A stretch of DNA of 36,344 nucleotides. Source: J005 sp964613235 (GTDB lineage: Bacteria > Pseudomonadota > Zetaproteobacteria > Mariprofundales > Mariprofundaceae). The notes beneath the pieces were generated by a model. It did not search any database. It was not told where the DNA came from and worked only from the letters and a program-made list of their open reading frames with translations. The position numbers and the translations under genes are program-made. Positions within the stretch are counted from its first letter, which is position 1. Each line of letters opens with the position of its first letter. The stretch is taken from the NCBI GenBank assembly GCA_964613235.1, contig CAZTGM010000011.1, positions 1-36,344 on the forward strand, read 5' to 3'. Below, piece after piece: positions 1-7,690 of the stretch.

Positions 1-10
1 GGGTAGACGA

Positions 11-67
11 CCTCCTAACTTCTATTCAATATAGACTATTGTTACGCTGTTTAGTGTCTTGCGTCAA
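11..67 (-). promoter_or_regulatory. Probable promoter and ribosome binding site of a minus-strand gene just outside the left edge
   Basis: On the minus strand a -35-like TTGACG (67-62) is followed, 18 bases on, by AACAAT (43-38), which matches four of six -10 positions. A strong Shine-Dalgarno AGGAGG lies at 16-11. Ten bases follow before the window ends and they contain no start codon, so the start would lie just beyond position 1. The element sits downstream of the htpG terminator, so that gene would be transcribed independently of htpG. The ribosome binding site is convincing; the promoter is only a fair match. Confidence 0.4.
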
Positions 68-75
68 ACTGCGGA

Positions 76-113
76 TAAAAAAACAGGGCACCCCTGATGC
101 AAGGATGCCCTGT
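76..113 (-). terminator. Rho-independent terminator of htpG
   Basis: Read on the minus strand, an 8-bp perfect stem (ACAGGGCA at 113-106 pairing with TGCCCTGT at 90-83) closes a 15-base loop and runs straight into seven T residues (83-77). It lies about 20 bases past the htpG stop codon. This is a standard intrinsic terminator and makes htpG the last gene of its transcript. Confidence 0.85.
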
Positions 114-133
114 ATGCCGGTTGGGTGACGAGA

Positions 134-2041
134 TTATTGCGTCAGCAAGGCATTGATCTTGCGCACGAAGCCGGCCGGGTCTTCCGGCAGGGCGCCTTCG
201 GCCAGTACGGCCTGATCGAACAGGATGTTCGCATAATCGTTGATCTTGTCTTTTGAACGCATTTTCGCCAGTCGTTTGACCAGTTCGTGATCCGGATTGA
301 TTTCCAGAATCGGTTTGACGTCTGGCACCTGCTGGCCGGCCTGTTTGAGGATGCGTTCCATATTCGAGCTGATGTCGAACTGGTCGGAAACCAGACAGGC
401 CGGTGATTCGGTCAGACGATCGGTCGGGCGTACTTCCTTGATCTTGTCGCCCAGCGCCTCGCGAATCTTTTTCACGGCCGGTTCGATTTCCTTCGCCTTT
501 TCCTCGCGGGCCTTCTTTTCTTCCTCTGCCTGTTCCTTGTCACCGATACCGGAAAGATCCAGTTCGCCCTTGGTGATCGACTGCAGTTTCTTGCCGTCGA
601 ACTCGGTGAGGTGCGAGGTCAGCCATTCATCGATGCGGTCATGCAGCAGCAACACCTCGATGCCTTTCTTGCGGAAGGCTTCCAGATGCGGGCTGTGCTT
701 GGCCGCGGCCAACGTTTCGGCCGTGATATAGTAGATCGTATCCTGCCCTTCGAGCATGCGTTCGACATAATCTTCCAGCGATACGGTCTGTTCATCCGAT
801 TGCGTGGAGGAGAAACGCAGCAGTTTGGCAATGCGATCGCGGTTGGCGAAATCCTCGATAATGCCTTCCTTCAGGCAGTTACCGAATTCCTGCCAGAATG
901 TGGCGTAATCGGTGTGTTCCTCGTCAGCCTCTTTGGCCATCTCTTCCAGCAGGCCGAGCACACGCTTGGTTGCACCTTTCTTCATGGCTTCCATGGCCGG
1001 ACTCTGTTGCAGGATTTCGCGCGATACGTTCAGCGGCAGGTCATTGCTATCCATAACACCGCGCACGAAGCGCAGATAACGCGGCAGCAGATCCTCGTTG
1101 GCTTCCATGATGAAGACACGACGTACATACAGTTTGACACCGTGTTTTGATTCGGCATGCCAGAGATCGAACGGCGCATGTTTTGGAAGGTACAGTAACA
1201 ACGTATATTCGTATTTGCCTTCCAGTTTCTGATGCAGATAACGCAGCGGATCTTCGAAATCATGCGCAATATGCTTGTAGAAATTCGTATAGTCTTCCTT
1301 ACTCAGTTCCGATTTTGGACGTGTCCACAGCGCTGATGCCTGATTCACTGTTTCAATCTCAGGCGCCTTGGCTTCCTCACCTTCGACAGCAGGCGCGGGT
1401 GTGGACATCATACGGATCGGGAATGGAATATGGTCGGCGTATTTGTGGATAATGGATTTCAGACGCCACGGATCGAGGAATTCATCGGCATCTTCGCGAA
1501 GATGCAGCACGATTTCCGTGCCACGCTGTTCTTTCTCTACGGTTTCCAATACATATTCGCCATCGCCGGTCGATTCCCAGCGCACGCCATGTTCCTTGCC
1601 GAGGCCTGCACGGCGGGTGGTCAGCGTAACCTTGTCGGCGACAAGGAACGAGGAGTAGAAGCCGACGCCGAACTGGCCGATCAGATGCGCATCCTTTTCC
1701 TGATCACCGGAAAGCTGGCTGAAGAATTCACGTGTGCCGGAGCGGGCGATGGTGCCGATATTTTCGATGACCTCCTCGCGATCCATGCCGATGCCGTTAT
1801 CGCGGATGGTGATGGTGCGTGCATCCTTGTCCACATCGATGAATACATGCAGATCGGCATCGCCTTCATACAGTGCATCATCGGTGGTGGCCTCAAAGCG
1901 CAGCTTGTCTGCGGCATCCGATGCATTGGAAATCAGCTCGCGCAGAAAAATCTCCTTGTTCGAATAAAGCGAGTGGATCATCAGATCCAGCAGTTGTTTG
2001 ACTTCAGTCTGAAAACTCCGTGTTTCCTTGTTGACGGTCAT
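134..2041 (-). CDS. htpG: Molecular chaperone HtpG (bacterial Hsp90)
   Basis: Cytosolic ATP-dependent chaperone, homodimeric, that remodels and refolds client proteins after stress. The 635-residue product matches the usual HtpG length (about 620-640). The N-terminal GHKL ATPase domain shows the catalytic Glu35 and Mg/ATP Asn39 in RELISNASDA, Asp81 in RDNGIGM, and the lid glycine motif GQFGVGFYSS near residue 125. Middle and C-terminal dimerisation domains follow without interruption, with a charged EKKAREEKAKE stretch near residue 500. The ATG at 2041 is preceded by GAGGAGAAATC, a good ribosome binding site. A sigma-32-like promoter (2081-2109) lies directly upstream and an intrinsic terminator directly downstream. 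It can therefore form its own heat-inducible transcript even though a DNA glycosylase gene is only 53 bases upstream. Identification is secure. Confidence 0.97.
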   Translation of the reverse strand: MTVNKETRSFQTEVKQLLDLMIHSLYSNKEIFLRELISNASDAADKLRFEATTDDALYEGDADLHVFIDVDKDARTITIRDNGIGMDREEVIENIGTIARSGTREFFSQLSGDQEKDAHLIGQFGVGFYSSFLVADKVTLTTRRAGLGKEHGVRWESTGDGEYVLETVEKEQRGTEIVLHLREDADEFLDPWRLKSIIHKYADHIPFPIRMMSTPAPAVEGEEAKAPEIETVNQASALWTRPKSELSKEDYTNFYKHIAHDFEDPLRYLHQKLEGKYEYTLLLYLPKHAPFDLWHAESKHGVKLYVRRVFIMEANEDLLPRYLRFVRGVMDSNDLPLNVSREILQQSPAMEAMKKGATKRVLGLLEEMAKEADEEHTDYATFWQEFGNCLKEGIIEDFANRDRIAKLLRFSSTQSDEQTVSLEDYVERMLEGQDTIYYITAETLAAAKHSPHLEAFRKKGIEVLLLHDRIDEWLTSHLTEFDGKKLQSITKGELDLSGIGDKEQAEEEKKAREEKAKEIEPAVKKIREALGDKIKEVRPTDRLTESPACLVSDQFDISSNMERILKQAGQQVPDVKPILEINPDHELVKRLAKMRSKDKINDYANILFDQAVLAEGALPEDPAGFVRKINALLTQ

Positions 2042-2080
2042 GATTTCTCCTCAAATGGTGTGTTTATTCCAGAACGTGAT

Positions 2081-2109
2081 TGATAGGGCTCGCTTCAGTC
2101 TTTTTCAAG
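2081..2109 (-). promoter_or_regulatory. Sigma-32 (RpoH)-like heat-shock promoter of htpG
   Basis: On the minus strand CTTGAAA (2109-2103) is separated by 14 bases from CCCTATCA (2088-2081). The E. coli sigma-32 consensus is CTTGAAA, 11-16 bases, then CCCCATNT. The -35 matches fully and the -10 matches at six of eight positions counting the free N. Transcription would start near 2074, about 33 bases before the htpG ATG. The element overlaps the stop codon of the upstream glycosylase gene. The position in front of a classic heat-shock gene strongly supports the call. Confidence 0.72.
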
Positions 2110-2610
2110 GGGCAGACGAATCTTTTTCCACACTTGCAGTTTTTGCGCGAAATTCATGCGTGCATGGGCCGGGCTGGTGGAAGGTAATGTCTGCCGTGGC
2201 AATGCGCGATACGCATCGGGCAGGTTTGGCAGTACCAGCCGGCGGTAGAGTTCCTCGGCCTTGCGGCCATTAAAGAATATTGCCCGGATGTGTGGATGCG
2301 TGGCGAACAGGGTGGCGAAATCATTGGCGACGACGCTGTCCAGGCGGATATGATGATCCATACTGCCCGGGCGAATGCATTGATGCGCTACATCCCATAG
2401 CGCGATATGCTGTTGTTTCAGTCGTTGCAGGCGCTGTGCATAGGGCAGCGCTGCGGCAATGTCGAACAATTGTTCCATGATTGGCCAGAAAGCATTGGCC
2501 GGATGGGCATAGTATTCATGTGCAGCCAGCGAGGCCTGGCCGGGCATGGAGCCCAGTATCAGGATTCTGGCAGAGCGATCCGCACAGCAGGCAAAACCGG
2601 TATCCTTCAT
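2095..2610 (-). CDS. DNA-deoxyinosine (hypoxanthine) glycosylase, uracil-DNA glycosylase superfamily
   Basis: Base-excision repair enzyme of the UDG superfamily, most like family 6 hypoxanthine-DNA glycosylase (HDG), which removes deaminated adenine. The 171 residues match the family length. The N-terminal signature is visible at about residues 19-42: ILGSMPGQASLAAHEYYAHP followed by ANAFW. The C-terminal loop LPSTSPAHA lies at about residues 141-149. The family uses an Asn in the first motif region for catalysis; here AHPANAFW supplies a candidate. Start ATG at 2610; the upstream ribosome binding site is weak. It precedes htpG by 53 bases and may be co-transcribed with the 24-residue peptide gene upstream (2657-2731). 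Substrate preference among hypoxanthine, uracil and xanthine cannot be read from sequence. Confidence 0.82.
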   Translation of the reverse strand: MKDTGFACCADRSARILILGSMPGQASLAAHEYYAHPANAFWPIMEQLFDIAAALPYAQRLQRLKQQHIALWDVAHQCIRPGSMDHHIRLDSVVANDFATLFATHPHIRAIFFNGRKAEELYRRLVLPNLPDAYRALPRQTLPSTSPAHARMNFAQKLQVWKKIRLPLEKD

Positions 2611-2656
2611 CAGGCCGCAACGGTGCGATGGCGGCCGTTAAATGGCAAGCGGCGTG

Positions 2657-2731
2657 TTAGCTGACCAGTGACTGAATAACGAAAAAGCCTGCCAGAGAAC
2701 CTGCTGCCAGAATAATATCGAGTTCCATCAT
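2657..2731 (-). CDS. 24-residue single-span membrane peptide, unknown function
   Basis: A tiny open reading frame beginning ATGATG at 2731 and ending TAA at 2657. GGAGG (2743-2739) stands 7 bases before the first ATG, an ideal ribosome binding site. The peptide starts MMELDIILAAGSL and ends FFVIQSLVS. It has two acidic residues near the N-terminus, then about 18 uncharged, mostly hydrophobic residues with small glycine/alanine steps, so it could form one transmembrane helix. It lies on the same strand as the neighbours, between miaE (ends 2843) and the glycosylase gene (starts 2610). I do not recognise a family. The ribosome binding site and the clean hydrophobic profile argue for translation, but so short a frame could still occur by chance. 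Confidence 0.5.
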   Translation of the reverse strand: MMELDIILAAGSLAGFFVIQSLVS

Positions 2732-2842
2732 CTTGTTTCCTCCCGTTCCCGTAGTGAACAGGACGAAGTATGAGGCTGTGATGTGGCCTGGCTGTGCGCC
2801 GGCTCACATTTTCAATATCGGTACCAGGCGAAATGAAACTAC

Positions 2843-3427
2843 CTAGTGCAGCGCGGCGCGCCAGGGCAGGTTGCGCACAATATCCGCTTCGGCGGCGGCA
2901 ATTTCGTCCAGACGCGTATAAACCGTGTCGGCATCAAAATATTTCAGTGCCAGATCGGCGAACAGGTGACCATGTTTGGCTTCGGCTGCCCATAACGATT
3001 TATAGAACTGCCGGATTTCATCATCATCCACGGCTTCGCAAATCAGGCGGAAGCGTTCGGCACCACGCGTTTCCACCATGGAGAAGATCAGTAACTGGTC
3101 GAGGAAATGCTCATTGCGGCCATGACGCTGCAGCTTGAGCAGCGCGCGGATATAGGGATCAGGCGTATCGGGAAGCAGGGGAATATCCCTGGCCTGCATC
3201 AGGCGATAGCATTGGCGGAAATGTTCCAGTTCTTCAATGGCCAGATCCGTCAGCGCAGGAATGATTTCATGACGATCATGGAAGCGTACGACCATGCTCA
3301 TGGCCGTGGAACTGGCCTTGCGCTCGCAATTGGCATGGTCGGCCAGAAAATGCGCGAAATCAGACAAGGCCGTTTCCGCCCAGGCTGTTGGTGTTTCATA
3401 TTGCAGGTCTGCCGATTTCTTGGCCAT
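2843..3427 (-). CDS. miaE: tRNA-(ms2io6A)-hydroxylase MiaE
   Basis: Non-haem di-iron monooxygenase that hydroxylates the isopentenyl group of 2-methylthio-N6-isopentenyl-adenosine at position 37 of tRNAs reading U-initial codons. It has a ferritin-like four-helix fold. Visible signatures are the first iron-ligand helix with CERKASS (Glu near residue 35), EELEHF (ExxH near 65-69), LLIFSMVETRGAERFRLI (near 113-130) and AAEAKHGHLF (second ExxH near 147-150). I place the start at the ATG at 3427, because AAGGTGG lies 5 bases upstream; a GTG three codons earlier overlaps that ribosome binding site. The length is then 194 residues. It is divergent from the glycosyltransferase gene with only about 14 bases between start codons, so the promoters must overlap the neighbouring genes. 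Confidence 0.92.
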   Translation of the reverse strand: MAKKSADLQYETPTAWAETALSDFAHFLADHANCERKASSTAMSMVVRFHDRHEIIPALTDLAIEELEHFRQCYRLMQARDIPLLPDTPDPYIRALLKLQRHGRNEHFLDQLLIFSMVETRGAERFRLICEAVDDDEIRQFYKSLWAAEAKHGHLFADLALKYFDADTVYTRLDEIAAAEADIVRNLPWRAALH

Positions 3428-3441
3428 GATTACCACCTTTT

Positions 3442-4653
3442 ATGCATCATCTGACGCGTTATCTTGAACTGCAGCAGGGGATGGCAGAGATCGTGCCGTC
3501 AGCGAGAGCCGGCCTCGAACTCGTTATTGTTATTCCCTGCCTGTGTGAGCCGGGCATTATAGAATTGCTGGCGCATTTACAACACCGTTGTCGGACCACG
3601 GCGGAAATTGTCGTTGTCGTCAATCATGCCGATGATGCACCGGCTCATGTGCGTGAGTGTAATGTGCGCACGCTGGCCGATATTCGCCAATGGGCGAATG
3701 CGGCACATGCCGTTCCTGTGCATGCGATTGAAGCCTTCGATCTGCCGGCCAGACATGCCGGCGTGGGGCTGGCGCGCAAGATCGGCATGGATGCGGCAGC
3801 GCGCCGTTTTGCTGCCGTTGATAGACCGCATGGCATCATTGCTTCGCTGGATGCCGATTGCCGGGTATCGGCAAATTATATACAGGGCCTTGTGCAGGCC
3901 TTTGCCGATCAACCATCCATGCATGCGGCAACCCTGGCCTATGCACATAATCTGGCGGCATGCGAGGATTCTCGTCATCGACAGGCCATGGCTTGCTACG
4001 AATTGTTCCTGCGCTATGTCACGCTGGGCTGGCACAGGGCAGGCCTGCCCTATGCCTTCACGGCGATCGGTTCCTGTTTTGCCGTGCGGGCCAATGCCTA
4101 TGCGCGCCACCATGGCATGAACAAACGTAAGGCCGGCGAGGATTTCTATTTCCTGCACAAACTGGCGCGCGAAAAGCCGTTGGGATATATCGACGATGTA
4201 TGCGTGTTTCCTTCCGCGCGCATGGCTTCGCGCACGCCGTTCGGCACCGGACAGGCCATTACCGACTGGTATCATGGCGGGGAGGATGGGTGGCAGGTTG
4301 CAGCGCCTGCATGCTTCGATGATCTTGCCAGGCTGAACGATACGCTGGATGCGCTGTTTACGATGTCGGATGCCGCGTGGTTGCAACAGTTGCCGGATGC
4401 TTTGGCGACGTATCTGCAACAATCGGGCATACATAAGGCCGTAGCCAATATGCGCGCGCATGCGGCAAGCTCTGCCTCATTTCGCAAACGCTTTTATACC
4501 TGGTTCGATGGCCTGAAAGCCTGGCGTTATGTGCAGCAGTCAGGCCGGCAATGGGCGATTGAACAGGCTGTGACAGCGCTGCTGCAGCAGTTCGGTATCA
4601 GTGATGCGGGTCAGGATGCAGAGGCGTTGCTGCATCGTCTGCGAGCGCTGTGA
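3442..4653 (+). CDS. Family 2-like glycosyltransferase, substrate unknown
   Basis: A 403-residue protein with a GT-A fold glycosyltransferase pattern. It has an N-terminal beta strand LELVIVIPCLCEPG (near 25-38), a strand EIVVVVNHADD (near 54-64), a DxD-type metal/nucleotide site in SLDADCR (Asp137, Asp139), and a GEDFYFLHKLA motif (Glu233-Asp234) in the place of the usual catalytic ED. No obvious transmembrane segment follows, so a soluble or peripheral enzyme is likely. The ATG at 3442 lacks a clear ribosome binding site; GTG at 3493 is an alternative that keeps all motifs. Its last 56 bases overlap the convergent DsbA-like gene. No glycan gene cluster surrounds it, so the acceptor cannot be inferred. 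Confidence 0.7.
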   Translation: MHHLTRYLELQQGMAEIVPSARAGLELVIVIPCLCEPGIIELLAHLQHRCRTTAEIVVVVNHADDAPAHVRECNVRTLADIRQWANAAHAVPVHAIEAFDLPARHAGVGLARKIGMDAAARRFAAVDRPHGIIASLDADCRVSANYIQGLVQAFADQPSMHAATLAYAHNLAACEDSRHRQAMACYELFLRYVTLGWHRAGLPYAFTAIGSCFAVRANAYARHHGMNKRKAGEDFYFLHKLAREKPLGYIDDVCVFPSARMASRTPFGTGQAITDWYHGGEDGWQVAAPACFDDLARLNDTLDALFTMSDAAWLQQLPDALATYLQQSGIHKAVANMRAHAASSASFRKRFYTWFDGLKAWRYVQQSGRQWAIEQAVTALLQQFGISDAGQDAEALLHRLRAL

Positions 4654-5254
4654 TGTGTTGCTGCATTGTTTCCGCACGCCGATAATCGACGGGAATGACA
4701 TAGCATCGCCCATGGCATTGCAGGATCAGTGACGGGAAGCTGTTTGCTCCCAGTTTGCGTCTGAGTGCGATTTCCTGTTCCAGTTCGCGTTGCGTGGCTG
4801 TGCTGTTCAGGTCATGCTGAAAACGCGACACATCCAGTCCAAGTTTCCCGGCCAGCCGAATCAGTACATCGTCGTTGGACGGGTTGCGGGCTTCGATGTA
4901 GTAGGCCCTCTGGATGGCCAGAATCATGCTATGTTCCGCTGCAGGCCGTTGCCTGCGTGTGGCAATGACAGCGCGACATGCCGGCCAGGTGGTACGTCTG
5001 GGCTGATTTTTTGTCCAAAAGTCAAAATTGAATACGGTGCCGGGAATTTTCCGGCGGATCGTATGCCAGTGCTGTTGAATGCGTTGCTGCATGGCGGTAG
5101 GCATGGGCGTTTGCGAATCCGGCGCCAGACCACCGAGCACGTACTGAATACGGATGTGCGGCGGCAGTTGATGCTGCAAAGTCAGCCATGTCGGACGAAA
5201 ACCCCAGCACCAGCTGCACATCGGATCATGGATATAGAACAACGTTGTGCTCAT
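4598..5254 (-). CDS. DsbA-family thiol oxidoreductase (COG3531/FrnE-like), cytoplasmic
   Basis: A 218-residue thioredoxin-fold protein of the DsbA superfamily. The active-site CSWC lies at about residues 13-16 in HDPMCSWCWGF, the signature of COG3531-like predicted disulfide isomerases. The inserted helical domain occupies roughly residues 60-150, and the cis-proline region follows in GANSFPSLIL near 170-180. There is no signal peptide, so it should act in the cytoplasm on thiols or as a glutathione-dependent oxidoreductase rather than in periplasmic folding. Its ATG overlaps the recQ stop by 4 bases (ATGA), implying translational coupling with the helicase. The 3' end runs 56 bases into the convergent glycosyltransferase gene. 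The physiological substrate is unknown. Confidence 0.8.
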   Translation of the reverse strand: MSTTLFYIHDPMCSWCWGFRPTWLTLQHQLPPHIRIQYVLGGLAPDSQTPMPTAMQQRIQQHWHTIRRKIPGTVFNFDFWTKNQPRRTTWPACRAVIATRRQRPAAEHSMILAIQRAYYIEARNPSNDDVLIRLAGKLGLDVSRFQHDLNSTATQRELEQEIALRRKLGANSFPSLILQCHGRCYVIPVDYRRAETMQQHITALADDAATPLHPDPHH

Positions 5255-7068
5255 GCGTCGTTATCCATGCTGCGAATCAATTGCATGAAGGCTTCGCCAT
5301 AGCGTTCCAGCTTGGCTGTGCCGACACCGTATATCTGCAGAAAGGCATCGTTCGTGAGCGGGCGTCTGGCGGCCATGTCGCCCAGTGTCTTGTCGGAGAA
5401 GACGATATAGGGTGGGACATTCTGTTCCTGCGCCAGCCTGCGGCGCAGTTCACGCAAAGCATCGAACAGTTGTTGCCCTGCCTCGTCCAGTGATGCCGGG
5501 GGTGTTCGGGGTGCTGTCTTGCGATGTGTTGCGGGTTTGCGCAAGGCACGCAGCATGACCGTTTGCGGCGCGACATCGCGTCGGAGCAGTGCTCCGGCTT
5601 TGGCTGTCAGTTTCAGTATGCCGTAGCCTTCCGTATCGCTGGCGATATACCCCTGCGCCAGCAACTGGCGGAAAATGCTGCGCCATTCGGCATTACTGTA
5701 TTCCGTACCAATGCCGAACGTGCTCAGTCGATCGTGGCCGTTGCGGTGGATTCGTTCGTCATCCTTGCCGCTCAGGATATGAATGAGGTATTGCGCGCCG
5801 AAACGTTGTTCCGTGCGGTAGATACAGGACAATGCCTTCTGCGCAGCTATGGTTGCATCCCAACATTGCGGCGGGTTGATGCAGTTATCGCAGTTGCCGC
5901 AGGGCTCCTTCAGCTGCTCGTCGAAATAGGCCAGCAGGGCCTGCCGACGGCAGCCGGTTGTTTCGCACAGGCCCAGCATGGCATCGGTTTTCTGCATCAT
6001 GATGCGTTTGAATGCCTCATCCGCATCGCTGTTTTCGGTGAACAGGCGAAGATTGATGATATCCTTCATGCCATAGCTCATCCAGGCGTTGGCGGGCAGT
6101 CCGTCCCGTCCGGCACGGCCGGTTTCCTGATAATAGGATTCGATATTTCTGGGCAGATTCATATGCGCGACAAAGCGCACATCGGGTTTGTCGATGCCCA
6201 TGCCGAAGGCGATCGTGGCAACGATGATTAGTCCATCCTCGCGCAGGAAACGCTGCTGGTGTTGCTGCCGTATATGCTGGGGAAGGCCGGCATGATAGGG
6301 CAGGGCTACGCGCCCCTTGTCGTTCAGCCATTGTGTCGTGGTTTCAACATTTTTGCGACTCAGGCAATAGACGATGCCGGCATCATCGGCATGGTTGCGC
6401 TTGATAAACTGCCAAAGGGAATCGCGGCTGTTGCCTGATTCATGGATAGCATAATGAATGTTCGGACGATCGAAGCTGTGGACGAAGGTTCGCGCTTGCT
6501 CAAGTGCCAGCTGTTCGATGATTTCCCGGCGCGTGCGCGCATCGGCCGTGGCCGTCAGTGCAACGCGCGGTACGGTAGGGAAACGCTGATGCAATAATGA
6601 TAATTGCTGGTATTCCTTGCGAAAATCATGCCCCCATTGGGAAACGCAGTGCGCTTCATCAATGGCGAACAGGGACGGCGTACATTGCTCCAGCAGGTGC
6701 ATGGTTGTTTCATTGAGCAGGCGTTCGGGCGCCATGTACAACAGGTTGAGTTCGCCATGCCGCAGCGCCGATTCGATGGTGCGCTGTTCATCGGGCGTTA
6801 GTGTGGAATTGAGAAAGGCTGCGCGGATACCAAGTTGCCTGAGTGCATCGACCTGATCCTGCATCAGTGCGATTAGCGGCGAGATAACGATGGCCGTGCC
6901 TTTGCGCAGCAGCGCGGGAATCTGGTAGCAGATCGACTTGCCGCCACCGGTCGGCATCAGCGTCATGACATCCTGACCGTCAACGAGGGCGTCAATGATC
7001 TCCGCCTGATGATGGCGGAACGTATCATAGCCGAATACCGATTTGAGGATGTGAAGCGCCTGTTGCAT
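5251..7068 (-). CDS. recQ: ATP-dependent DNA helicase RecQ
   Basis: 3'-5' superfamily 2 DNA helicase used in recombination and replication-fork repair. The 605-residue product matches E. coli RecQ (about 610). Visible motifs are Walker A TGGGKS (Lys44), DEAH box AIDEAHCVSQWGHDFR (137-140), and motif VI YYQETGRAGRDG near 320. They are followed by the zinc-binding RecQ-Ct cluster with CETTGCR and CGNCDNC (near 370-395), a winged helix, and a C-terminal HRDC domain (near 525-600). I chose ATG 7068 because it begins at MQQALHILKS, aligns with family starts, and GGAGAG lies 9 bases upstream; a frame extension to 7104 has no support. The next gene, the DsbA-like protein, overlaps by 4 bases. Confidence 0.96.
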   Translation of the reverse strand: MQQALHILKSVFGYDTFRHHQAEIIDALVDGQDVMTLMPTGGGKSICYQIPALLRKGTAIVISPLIALMQDQVDALRQLGIRAAFLNSTLTPDEQRTIESALRHGELNLLYMAPERLLNETTMHLLEQCTPSLFAIDEAHCVSQWGHDFRKEYQQLSLLHQRFPTVPRVALTATADARTRREIIEQLALEQARTFVHSFDRPNIHYAIHESGNSRDSLWQFIKRNHADDAGIVYCLSRKNVETTTQWLNDKGRVALPYHAGLPQHIRQQHQQRFLREDGLIIVATIAFGMGIDKPDVRFVAHMNLPRNIESYYQETGRAGRDGLPANAWMSYGMKDIINLRLFTENSDADEAFKRIMMQKTDAMLGLCETTGCRRQALLAYFDEQLKEPCGNCDNCINPPQCWDATIAAQKALSCIYRTEQRFGAQYLIHILSGKDDERIHRNGHDRLSTFGIGTEYSNAEWRSIFRQLLAQGYIASDTEGYGILKLTAKAGALLRRDVAPQTVMLRALRKPATHRKTAPRTPPASLDEAGQQLFDALRELRRRLAQEQNVPPYIVFSDKTLGDMAARRPLTNDAFLQIYGVGTAKLERYGEAFMQLIRSMDNDA

Positions 7069-7116
7069 ATGCCGATACTCTCCCGTGTGGCAGGGGCAGG
7101 GCAATGGCTTTGTGCG

Positions 7117-7341
7117 CTATGCGCGATGTAATGCATGCAGATTTGTTTCGAGCACATATTGCCCGGCATCGAAGGTCATCGGGATATTGCCGGCAGGAGG
7201 TGCATGAAAGTCGCCTGCGCAATTGTGGACATTGCTCTGACCTGCGTCACCCCAAAGGGTGCAGCGAACAGTGTCGGCTGTACGACCGTCGGTGCTTTTG
7301 ATCTGGTGACATTCCTTGTACCAACGGATACCGTGGCCCAT
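7117..7341 (-). CDS. Possible 74-residue hypothetical protein (uncertain)
   Basis: The stretch 7069-7405 between recQ and the Cys-rich gene holds no recognisable gene. The best minus-strand candidate starts ATG at 7341 (MGHGIRWYKECHQIKSTDG) and ends 48 bases before recQ. It has a mixed soluble composition with three cysteines and codon choice like the neighbours. Its weak point is the lack of a spaced ribosome binding site, and an in-frame stop sits 18 bases upstream. A rival plus-strand frame (ATG 7204 to 7395, 63 residues starting MKVACAIVDIALT) has AGGAGG only 3 bases before its ATG and also shows coding-like codons. Only one, or neither, can be real. I recognise no family in either. Confidence 0.3.
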   Translation of the reverse strand: MGHGIRWYKECHQIKSTDGRTADTVRCTLWGDAGQSNVHNCAGDFHAPPAGNIPMTFDAGQYVLETNLHALHRA

Positions 7342-7405
7342 TCCGCCTGTGTCTGGTCAGATGCGCAGCGCGAAACCACCTATGGCCTGGAGTGAACAGA
7401 TACTG

Positions 7406-7459
7406 AAAAAGGGAATGCAGGCGCGTGAGGGGGAGCATGAGAGCGCGGCCTGCATTCCC
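7406..7459 (-). terminator. Intrinsic terminator of the Cys-rich repeat gene
   Basis: On the minus strand a perfect 12-bp stem, GGGAATGCAGGC (7459-7448) pairing with GCCTGCATTCCC (7422-7411), closes a 25-base loop and is followed by five T residues (7410-7406). The stem begins 10 bases after the TAA at 7470 of the interrupted Cys-rich frame. It therefore supports that frame as a real gene and separates it from recQ. Confidence 0.65.
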
Positions 7460-7469
7460 CAACCGTCGC

Positions 7470-7625
7470 TTATTTCATACTACAAGGGTTGTTGCATGGG
7501 TTGTGTTTCATACTGCANNNNNNNNNNNNNNNNNNNNNNNNNNNNNNNNNNNNNNNNNNNNNNNNNNNNNNNNNNNNNNNNNNNNNNNNNNNNNNNNNNN
7601 NNNNNNNNNNNNNNNNNTTTCTCAT
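7470..7625 (-). CDS. Cysteine-rich repeat protein interrupted by the assembly gap (partial)
   Basis: Two pieces flank the N run. Upstream, ATG at 7625 (MRK or MRN, then unknown) is preceded by GGAGG with 8 bases spacing. Downstream, the only seen coding tail reads CSMKHNPCNNPCSMK then TAA at 7470. The tail contains two copies of CSMK separated by HNPCNNP, an 11-residue period with a cysteine every 4 or 7 residues. The DNA repeats too (TGCAGTATGAAA and TGTAGTATGAAA), which explains why assembly failed here: the missing part is probably more copies. A terminator follows 10 bases after the stop. The true length and reading frame through the gap are unknown. Cys-dense repeats suggest metal or thiol chemistry, but no function can be assigned. 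It lies 65 bases downstream of the BaiN-like flavoprotein gene. Confidence 0.5.
   Translation of the reverse strand: MRXXXXXXXXXXXXXXXXXXXXXXXXXXXXXXXXXXCSMKHNPCNNPCSMK
7518..7617. other. Assembly gap, exactly 100 N
   Basis: A run of exactly 100 N, the usual placeholder for a gap of unknown size. Repetitive coding sequence abuts its left side, so collapsed tandem repeats are the likely cause. Any frame reported across it is artificial. Confidence 0.98.
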
Positions 7626-7690
7626 GATGACATCCTCCAGAGATACCTTCGGCATCCTTTCGGAGTGTGGTCATGTCAGTTTGCCGTTTC

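Noticed and set aside
3577..4461. Minus-strand frame of 294 codons opposite the glycosyltransferase
   Set aside because: Antisense shadow; the plus strand has a coherent GT-A domain.
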